64,000 nucleotides of DNA from the NCBI GenBank assembly GCA_028583405.1, contig CM053244.1:5038299-5102298 (forward strand), read 5' to 3'. The translations under genes were made by a program, and so were the position numbers. Under the pieces are notes generated by a model that was given only the letters and a program-made list of their open reading frames with translations, did not search any database and was not told the origin of the DNA. Numbering within the stretch: the stretch's first letter is position 1; each line of letters starts with the position of its first letter. Below, piece by piece: positions 55,700 through 64,000 of the stretch. This DNA is from Pogonophryne albipinna (Eukaryota; Chordata; Actinopteri; Perciformes; Artedidraconidae).

Positions 55700-57467
55700 T
55701 ATCTTCCCTCCGTAGTATTTTGATCATTTGCTAATAACCAATCAGATCGATGGATTCCAGAGAAGAGGAAACTTTGAAGGCCTTTCTCTCAAAATGATGA
55801 CTCGGTGACAGTCATTATATAATGTGACATATTTTGCTTAATATTTGGAGAACAACAACAATCCTGATATCATTAGAAAACTAGGAATTTCCTCTTTCCA
55901 ACAGTGTATACAGCTCAAAATGTGTCTTCGGGTCAATGCGACTGATTTCGATGGAGCAGGTCACAAATGACAAGAATAATTTTATTTGACCAAACAAAAA
56001 TAGATTTTCCCTGAATACATTACAAATTAGATGTATTATTTACATGTACACATAAGTTAGCATTTTACAGTTTTATAATTTTCTTTTGATATTTGCCTTT
56101 TTGCCTTGACATCAGGTAAAGGTAACACCATTAATCTGAAATGACCAAGAACAAATATTTTAAAGATTCTGTCTACAAAACTGTACTTACAAAAAATCTT
56201 GCTCATAATCTTCCATTTGGTCCTCAGGATTGAGACACAAATATAATACCCGAAAAATATCAACAACTGCACACACACAGGCTTAAAATGACGTAATAAA
56301 TCACCAACACAAGTCCTCCATGGCATCAGTTAGGGGTCCGTGGCCCTAACACATTCTCAGCGGTGTTCTTAAAGGGCCAGTGTTCTGCTGCTTTGATAGT
56401 CATGGCTCGTTACCCACTTGTGAGAAAAAGCAGCAGGACATGAGCCTTAAGTATGACTGCCTCTAATGAGTTTCTATTTCTAGATTAGAAATGATTTACC
56501 TCGACTATAGGACTCATGATGGCCTGCAGAACCCACTAATTTAGAAATGTGATGAGGTGGTTTTCAAACAGGTATTTAGTAAAAGCATTGATGAAGAATA
56601 TTCTATACATTGTTAATACATGTTTTTTATAGCAGTAGCAATACATCCTGTTCCTTGATTTATAATCAACGTATCTGAGGGTGATGATTGAAGACCACTC
56701 TTAAGAAATCCAGACAAAAAATCAATGTGAGGAACATTAAAGTGCATTAAAGACACCTTTCTAAAAGGGATGTTTGTAGCAGCAGAAATATTTGAGCATG
56801 ACACCATATCAATCTTTTAAAAAAAGGTTTATAACATCTCAAAGGTATGTTCTGCTTAGAGTCAGCTGCTTTTTAGAGCGGTGCAGTGATGATGCATTTT
56901 TGTAGGCCTACAAGGAAGTAGGTATCGCAAGGTCTGCCTCAACAAAAAGCAATAGGATTTCCCATTGGATATATTCCAGAAAGATAGCTCTGTGGCAAAC
57001 ACATGTTTATAATACCCAACATGTGTTGTTCAACAGGACAATCTCCACATACTAACTCCACTGTGACTTTTGAAGTGTAAATGCAATCTGCAGAAGTACA
57101 AAGCTAACCTTAGGCTATAAACAAACTACATCATGGTTGCATGGCTGAGCATTCTCACCCTAAAGGCGGATTTGTGTCGGTGTGATGATGTTGAGTAGTT
57201 TATTTAGTCACTTGTTAGCAACCGCCATTTTTTTAAAACATAGATGCTTCTGACATTCACGAGAGGGGTATTTACTGACGTTTGATGAAGAACAACAGAA
57301 TATAAAACGTGAACATTTTGTGTTCGTGTGTCAACCACAGACCTTATTTCAGGCCTCTATCGACAATAAAAAACTAAAACATTGACCTTGGGAATGAGGG
57401 TCAATGTAGGTTTTACTAATAACATCTTTGTTCTTTAGTAGCATGCTGAAGTGCTAAAAATGCAATG
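55700..57467. other. Intergenic DNA, nothing recognised
   Basis: About 1.8 kb without gene or clear repeat. 57405-57450 is an inverted match to 62848-62890. Confidence 0.5.
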
Positions 57468-57856
57468 TTATTTCTTGAGGTCGGTGGACGCGCCGGCGCG
57501 TCCAGGTGCGCATAATGTTACGTAATTAATCATATATTTTCGATTATAAGGAGTAGAAATATGATTCAGATATCCGCGGAATCGCTGGAAGGGTAGCTTT
57601 CCAGTGGTATCTCCTGTGAGACTGTAACCAGGGCACAGCAGCCAATATGGCCGCTCAAAGCAGCTTGACTTTACACTGTGTGGGATTGGTGGATTTGTGT
57701 GTCCGTCAAGGAAATCTCGGCCGGCAGCCATCATGGTCTGAAATGACCAATGGACATCGAGAAATCACTAAGGACCTACCCACCAAGTAAACAAAACATA
57801 AACCACGTGTCTCCCATCAGTTTACGTCTGTGAGGAGAGAGAGAGAGACAGAGAAA

Positions 57857-58003
57857 ATGGCTAAAAAAAACTTTACAGTTGCCGACTTCGCTAGAGATTT
57901 TTTTCGCTAGCAGCAGTGAAGATAGAGCCTCAGAACCTGAAGTCTTCGACTCTTCTGAAGAAGAAGAATACAAAGACAACAACAAGGATCCATTTGGACA
58001 TGG
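57857..58003 (+). pseudogene. piggyBac-like transposase exon 1
   Basis: ATG at 57857 starts MAKKNFTVADFARDFF. A T7 run (57897-57903) then shifts the frame to a stop. In the next frame ASSSEDRASEPEVFDSSEEE continues through an acidic region to DPFGHG. A donor GTAGGTG starts at 58004. The acidic Ser/Glu-rich N-terminus is typical of piggyBac transposases. Confidence 0.6.
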
Positions 58004-58426
58004 GTAGGTGTAAATATTACAGTAATAGTGTACTGGCAATGTGTGGGGAATACCGCGGAAATGAACAATAGGTTTATTGATATATTTTTTTTATCGATAG
58101 TCATGAACTTTTTATTGGGACAAAATAGACTCTCCATTAGCAAACGTTTACTCACTTAACTTAACGTTATTTTGGTGTGTAAAAGTGAGATTACATGTGT
58201 AGATGATTAAATTAATCATTTATTCCTCCCACAACGGAGACATTTACAGTGACATGTTTTTGCCATTGATTATTTTATCATACTGTTCTGTACAGATGGA
58301 CTTTGTCATAGATTTATTTATGTGTGCCTGTTATTATTTTACCGTCCTGTACAGATGAGACTTTGTAATCAGATGTATGTATATGTGTGTCTGTGATTTT
58401 ATACTGAATGTAAAGTAACTGGAAAT

Positions 58427-58431
<5 letters not shown>

Positions 58432-58492
<61 letters not shown>
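58432..58492 (+). repeat. (TG)n microsatellite in the intron
   Basis: About 30 TG units between the two exons. Confidence 0.97.
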
Positions 58493-58498
<6 letters not shown>

Positions 58499-58639
58499 TC
58501 GAGAGAAACTCCTTCTCCAACCTCCCAAACTTTCTTTTTATGTGTGCATTGTTATTTGTGCTTGAGCAACATTTTACTTGAACTTTATTTCATTGAAATT
58601 AGTTGTAATTATTGTCCTACATTTTAATTTGTTTTACAG

Positions 58640-59180
58640 AGATGTTTCACAGCTGTCTGGGCCTAGTGGCCCACAGGCGGCGTTTATCCAGCAGCCAGAA
58701 CATCCATCTGTGCCGGCCCCCAGGTCAAGATCTACTGTGGCTCAAGGGCCTTCACCAGAGCCATCATCACCAAGGACCAGCAGACCAGCATCACTACAGC
58801 TGCCTCCATCTGCGGCTGCCACCAGGTCAAGATACACCTCAGCACAAAGGCTCCACCACAGCCATCACCTTCAACCCAGCCAGCAAGGAGGTCTCGTGGA
58901 GGTCTCGTATAGCACTTGTACACCCCACCTACACAGCAGCCCATGCACCATCACCCCCACCTACACAGCAGCCCATGCACCATCACCCCCATCTTCACAG
59001 CAGCCCATGCACCATCACCCCCACCTACACAGCAGCCCATGCACCATCACCCCCACCTACACAGCAGCCCATGCACCATCACCCCCACCTACACAGCAGC
59101 CCATGCACCATCACCCCCACCTACACAGCAGCCAGACCCACTGTATTGGAAGACAGACAAAGACCTTGACACTGTCTTGA
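58640..59180 (+). pseudogene. piggyBac-like transposase exon 2 (Pro/Ser-rich, minisatellite-bearing)
   Basis: The acceptor TTTGTTTTACAG ends at 58639. Exon 2 continues in a phase that fits exon 1 (the split Gly codon): DVSQLSGPSGPQAAFIQQPE, then HPSVPAPRSRSTVAQGPSPE and more Pro/Ser-rich text. From 58926 the coding is replaced by a 32-bp minisatellite. A poly(A) signal AATAAA is near 59290. No DDD catalytic region follows, so the gene is internally deleted. Confidence 0.55.
58926..59138 (+). repeat. 32-bp minisatellite, ~6.6 copies
   Basis: Units start 'cacctacacagcagcccatg' at 58926, 58958, 58990 (one variant unit), 59022, 59054, 59086 and 59118 (partial). Because 32 is not a multiple of three, each copy is read in a different frame and the 32-residue protein repeat recurs every three copies in all frames. 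Confidence 0.95.
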
Positions 59181-59748
59181 CATTTATAATGAATAGTTGG
59201 TTGAAAGTTCTGATGTTCAATTTTGTAAATAGTTAGATTTTCCAGTTTCTTATATTTATATAAATATTTGGTTGAAAAAAACATATTTATAATAAATTGT
59301 TGGTTGAATAAAAAGTTTGAATGCTCAATTTGTATTTGTACACATCACATGAACCTTGGTATGTAATATGAAGTCATTATTCAGTCCTAATGTATCTCAG
59401 TCCCTGCTGTGGTGAAAGTAGAGTGATAAACACCTGTTTTACTCCAAATTCAATTTTTTTATTTTAGACATGAATTACACATTTATATACAGTTTAATTC
59501 AAATATTTCACTGCTTTTGTGATCCTAAGACTTTGGTAACCAAATCTAAAACACCAAAACAATTCGATCACATGAGTACATTTGTGTTTTCACAAGAGTT
59601 TTTGAAGATTTTCCGAAAATCGGATGTCAAATTTTAAGCTTTTGAGCTACTTATCTCATCAAACAGTGCTCTAAGGTGAGTCATTTGCATATATAGCAAT
59701 ACCAGAGATTGTCCTGAACATTTTGATATTTAACACATGGGGTGCCCT

Positions 59749-61084
59749 TGTGACCGGAGGTCTTCCCCCTCTGTGCCGCTGCTTGGCACCGGACCAGCGC
59801 ACCAATTGTGCGCACCGGCTATTTAAGCTGAGGTGCCAAACTGGGTCCCTCCCATTTCCGCTTCTCCTGTGGTGGCTGCAGCTTGGCGTAGTAACGCAAA
59901 TTGTTTGGCGTGGCAGCATTCATGTCCTACTCTCTACCAGACAGGTAAAGCACTGTGCAGTCTGTCATTTATTCATGGTCACAAGATGCACACGGCTGAC
60001 ACTTTCCCATCTTAGCGCAGCTGACATCCGGGGCGTTAGAGGAGGCATTTGCTCCGCCAGAGGCTCCGTGATAGCGGCGTTGCACACTGTTGGTGAGTGC
60101 CGTTGTCTGCTCTCTTTAAATCTGCTGCGTAGTTCCCCTGCTTTATCAATTATTTATGTCACAGCGGGATTTGGCCGTGGGATTTGCGGGTCTCATTCCC
60201 TCCCTTGTCGGCTCTGTGGCTGCGCCTGGCTGCACGGGGTGGTACGTATGAGCCCCTCCCCCATATTATAAGTTAAACCGTCACTTTCATACAGATTGTA
60301 TAGTAATTCCAATCCCCTTTCCAGGGGTGTTCTAACTATTCTCGCTCCCCACCTTTGGTCATCATTCCCGTCCCGTGCTGCTATTTTGGCTCTCTGTGAG
60401 TTTTGGGCTCTATGTGAGTTTCACTCCTCGCTGTGGACAGGCCCAGACTGCTTGCTCTGGCCTGTTGCTGGAGCCGTTCTTGGCGTCAGGGAATAGTCCT
60501 ACATACACGACTATAAGGACATTTATTATTTAATCGGTCTATTCCTTGCTGTCCTTTACATTTACTTTAATTTGATTTAATTTGTGTATTCCTTGCTGTC
60601 CTTTACATTTACTTTAATTTGCTTTAATTTGTTGATTCAATTGTTTATATTCATTCAGATTTGGTGTATTTTGTTTATCCTTTTGTCAGAATTATAACCT
60701 TTTATCCTGTGCCGGACAGATGCTGTGGGCCCAGTGGTTTTCTTCACATATCCGTTTTGAGTGGTGTGCAGTGTCACAGGTGATTTATTTTGGACCCCTT
60801 ACTCCCCTTTTTGTTAACTGCCGCCGTGGTAAGCCAAGCCCTGTCCGTTTCCCCAAAGTGGGTAGTTTATTCAAATGTATTGTGTGTGGTGTTTTTAGAT
60901 ATTTTGTATGTTATAAATAAAACTGTATTCTGACCCTTAAAGCTGTCTCTGCCCGTGGTGTAAAACGAACCTGATTGTCCTTAGCAGTATTAGACCTATC
61001 TTTATAATTTCCTGGGGGCGAAACTCCCCCAGGTAGCGTTGTCCGCAACCGACTTTAAACACCTACCCTCACCACTCCGCCACA
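59749..61084 (+). mobile_element. Solo LTR, 1336 bp
   Basis: It starts TGTGACCGG and ends CGCCACA, with CCCT duplications (59745-59748 and 61085-61088). The related 23-kb copy reads 'ggggtgccgtgttata' uninterrupted. A TATA-like 'tatttaag' lies near 59820 and AATAAA near 60917. No gag, pol or env coding is seen. Pyrimidine-rich imperfect duplications occur near 60540-60620. The family is not determined. Confidence 0.82.
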
Positions 61085-61168
61085 CCCTGTTAGAAGAAAT
61101 ACATTTAAAAGGTGATTTAAGAAAACATCTAAAAATCGAGAAAATACCCTTAGACTCCAGAGGGTTAA

Positions 61169-61734
61169 TGCACCACTAGAGGATTTACAATGTATGTTAG
61201 TGAAGAAGAGGGATGCCAGTTAGGGTGTTGAGTTGAGAAATTAAACACACAAAGAATGTGTTATTTGTCTGTTATTTAATGTTGTATTTGTGTTACTTGA
61301 TAGTCTGGCAATATTGTCTTCGTTACACCCATACAAAGCAAATACAATTTAATTGACTTTAAGAAAAAGGCATTGAAGATAAGTTGCAAGATTGCGAGGA
61401 CGCTTAAAAGACAGCAATCTTGCCTTCTGCTTTTATGCATGTTTCTAAAGTTTTACGACTAAAAAGAATGTTTGAGAGTTGAACATAAAACTAGCCATGT
61501 TTGAATAATTTATGGCCAGCAGACACTTTATCGATTAAGTACATATTAGGCATACATTCCTGGCTCCTTTTTGTTATTGATGTTTGGAAAGATCCCCCAC
61601 AAATCATTTTTTTAAAAACCCTGTGAACTATCGAATGAGATTCACATCCATGTTTTGCTGTTTATTGCACTGTGCATTGATCATGAGCTCGGTATTCATT
61701 TTAATTTCTCGAGACTGTCTCAGGGCTTCTTAAC
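61169..61734. other. Intergenic DNA, nothing recognised
   Basis: AT-rich, no gene or repeat match seen. Confidence 0.45.
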
Positions 61735-62818
61735 ATTTATGAAACTATTAATGTGTAGCAGCAGATTAACGGGAAGAATCTCAGCTAACTGAAGATATGA
61801 ACCATTTTAACAAAACAAAACACAAGGGTAATACCAAGCCTCTGAATTAGCACTAAGCGAAAAAATGCTAACGCACTTTAGCACAGAACTCAAAATACAG
61901 ATACCCTTATTACTCATCGAAACTGCACATACAATATATCCGATTAAAGCTGAGACTCCACAGATTATTTAAGTATAGTATCATCGCTGAGCGATCCGAA
62001 CCCGCGACAGGGGAAGCAAACACAGACATCACAACACAGCTTTTACAGGAGATCGTCTCACCGTAGCTGTCAATCTGATCAAAATACGTGTTCAATAGCA
62101 TTACAACGAGAAAAAACAAGGCTGAATCGGTTGATCCATAGGTTGATAATGTTTCTGTGGCTTTGAAAAAAATTATTTATAATCCATAATTCCATTTTTA
62201 TGTAAAAATCGGAGCAAAAAAGTTAGCTGCTAATGGTAGCCACCAGAGTGTATGCAGCTTCCGGTTTTGGCTACGCGTCATTCTCACTCCTTATTTGTTC
62301 AAGTGTTGGTGTGTGTAGAACTTTCCCTCGATTCCATTGGCTCTAGCGGTTATAAAGAGATTTCATTCGTCAAAATCGACCAAGGGGGGCCAGAGATATG
62401 GAAAATCCACCCAAATGACCCCAGAAGTGTTTTTTTTTGCTAAATCTCTCTAAAAAGGTCAAATGTCACTTGTTTTGCATCAATATTGATACAGGATACT
62501 TATTATATGTTGTACTTTGGATTCCTAAAGCTTGTAGTCTACTAACCCATCATCCAAGGTTAGTTTTCACTATAAGTAAAACATATTTTTGGACGGACAC
62601 TATAATTTACAGTTTTTTACTGTGTTCAATCTGAATTTTCTTTAAAATAAAAACATCTATATTGATTCTGACTCTTCTACATCCAACTCACAGGTTTATC
62701 ATTACTTTGAGAAAAAAGATTATTAATTTAACCCTTTTGGAAGATATGGTCATTTGTTCTGGGAATGTCATTTTCGAGCCTGAGACCTGAAAAACAGGCT
62801 CAGGGTGGAACAGGTTAA
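61735..62818 (-). mobile_element. TTAA element, copy B (uninterrupted, inverted)
   Basis: This is the reverse complement of the element at 45.9-48.9 kb, without the hAT insertion. TTAA lies at 62815-62818, where the end is diverged (CAGGGTGGAACAGG). The left side loses similarity near 61735, so that terminus is degraded or deleted. No transposase is present. Confidence 0.75.
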
Positions 62819-63432
62819 CCCACTAATAAGTAATACTGAAAGGAACTTCAGCATGCTACAAAGATGTTATTAGTAAAACCTACATGTTTCGGCAAAGCTT
62901 TGTTCTCTGTACTGCCAGTGTTCGTACTACTACTCCCACGGAGCTGAGAGAGGAAAACTCTGTATGCTCTGAAGCTTCCCTTTGATACTACAGAAGAACC
63001 TTTGGGAACAAGGTAGTGCATTTAAAAACTGGTCAGGTTGCCAGGTCTTGTCCAGAAAATGTTGGAAGAGGTTGAAGTACATAGTAGAGAGAAAATGGAG
63101 CATTAAAAAGCCCCCAAAGAGGGTCCGAACCAGGGAAGGAACACTTTGACGCGCACAAATAAATCCACATTCACATTACTAGTTATTCCAACAAACAGGC
63201 ACAAATAAAACCAATTCCAGTACCAGCTACTATTATTGCCATTTCGAGTGTGATTAAAGTAAAGCTATGGAACGAAATTGGGATTTCGCTGAAAATGTGT
63301 GGTCAACATACTGTATCATTTCAACCCCAGACCTTCCTCACTGAAAAGCTGAAACATTGATTTTAATTAAATGTATTATGTCGGCAGATTTCACATAACT
63401 GTATTAGCTTAGTTGAAAGCAATAATATTAAG
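62819..63432. other. Intergenic DNA, nothing recognised
   Basis: No coding signal. 62848-62890 matches 57405-57450 in inverse orientation. Confidence 0.45.
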
Positions 63433-64000
63433 TTTAAAGATCTCATGTCATGCTTTTCCGGTTATTACCCGTCCCCTTGTGTGTTATGTAGCTTTGTCTG
63501 CATGTGAACGGTCTGCAGAGTCCCAAACCCTCAAAGTACACCCTGTAGCGAGTAAAACTCTAACACAGAGAAGACCTGTCTATGCTGCCCCAGAACGCCT
63601 CGTTGGAGATTTCTCTTTTTCCATTTGTTTCTTCCTGGGTTCTGTGACGTGTGAACACCCACATCAACAACAAATGACCGGATTGGCCGAGAACCTCACA
63701 CACCAGGATCCCTTGCCTAACTAACAGGGAGTCCCATTGACTTGCATAGAGCTCCCTGAACGCTGGTAATAGACGAGTTGGGATGGTGGAGAAATGCTCT
63801 CCGCAGACCCATTCTCGCAGCGTTATAAACCTTTTTCTTACTCAATATCAAGGCACACTTATTGTTTTAACTTCGGCTGTGAGTGTTTGTGTGATCAGGA
63901 TGAGTTTCGCTGTGTCTCTCTGTATCGCCGACCCGGAAACCTGTCCGCTTCTCGCAGCAACTCACAGCGGCGAGCCTCGCAACTTCCCAACCAATCAGAG
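63433..64000 (-). repeat. Dispersed repeat, minus copy, running off the window
   Basis: Inverted copy of 53945-54292 with extra sequence toward the edge ('tgacttgcatagagctccc', 'aaccaatcagag'). It starts TTTAAAGATCTCATGTCATG, matching the end of the plus copy. Confidence 0.75.

Larger units (their letters stand above)
57468..61168 (+). mobile_element. piggyBac-like element with spliced N-terminal gene remnant
   Basis: The right end GACTCCAGAGGG meets TTAA at 61165-61168. The left end is a worn TTAT (57468-57471) followed by TTCTTGAGGTCGG and an 18-bp palindrome (57486-57503), matching the layout of the 28.9-kb element. A promoter-like area at 57640-57740 has a perfect YY1-type motif (AATATGGCCGC). 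Two exons of a transposase-like gene follow. The catalytic domain is absent. A solo LTR interrupts it at 59749. Confidence 0.7.

Noticed and set aside
58926..59138. CRISPR-like direct repeats
   Set aside because: Units are contiguous without spacers and the DNA is vertebrate. It is a minisatellite.
59723..60271. 182-residue plus frame
   Set aside because: It lies inside the solo LTR and crosses its left border. No retroviral or other domain seen.

Overview
This window looks like teleost fish DNA made almost entirely of transposable elements. I infer a fish from the mix: a DIRS tyrosine-recombinase retrotransposon, a Helitron with an OTU protease domain, L2 LINEs, a tRNA-derived SINE, a Crypton, Harbinger and piggyBac/TTAA elements, several solo LTRs and many hAT families. 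There are no operons, CRISPR arrays or bacterial signals. Apart from two possible exons on the minus strand, no host gene can be named. Almost every coding region is a broken transposon gene.

Layout. 0-2.3 kb: a ~325-bp tandem repeat split by a Harbinger-like MITE (849-1672). 2.9-9.3 kb: a repeat related to DNA at 26.2-26.6 kb, interrupted by a nearly complete 5.9-kb DIRS element (3304-9248). The DIRS has gag, RT/RNase H and recombinase reading frames, inverted terminal repeats and an internal complementary region. Possible minus-strand exons lie on both sides (2400-2643 and 9617-9698). 9.7-11.5 kb: Gypsy RT, SGNH-like and LINE endonuclease fragments. 11.6-14.0 kb: hAT remnants, one carrying an inserted hAT element that itself holds a SINE. 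14.1-20.2 kb: a decayed Helitron (OTU, DUF6570-like, HUH Rep, Pif1 helicase) interrupted by an L2 LINE. 20.8-22.2 kb: a long inverted repeat. 24.9-26.2 kb: a Crypton recombinase pseudogene on the minus strand.

26.7-43.4 kb: a hAT-rich zone with nested insertions, a 1.28-kb piggyBac derivative (28894-30174), a ZMYM1/TTF-type hAT transposase whose two halves face opposite directions (39.3-42.7 kb), and solo LTRs at 31.6 and 42.7 kb. 45.9-48.9 kb: a TTAA-flanked element containing a hAT, which contains a second hAT. A related copy without the hAT insertions lies inverted at 61.7-62.8 kb. 51.9-52.5 kb: a Harbinger-like MITE. 54.7-55.4 kb: a solo LTR. 57.5-61.2 kb: a piggyBac-like element with a spliced N-terminal gene fragment, a 32-bp minisatellite and a 1.3-kb solo LTR. 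A repeat at 53.9-54.3 kb recurs inverted at the right edge.

Many elements can be bounded to the base by target-site duplications, and several have a related empty site in the same window. The order of insertion can therefore be read directly.
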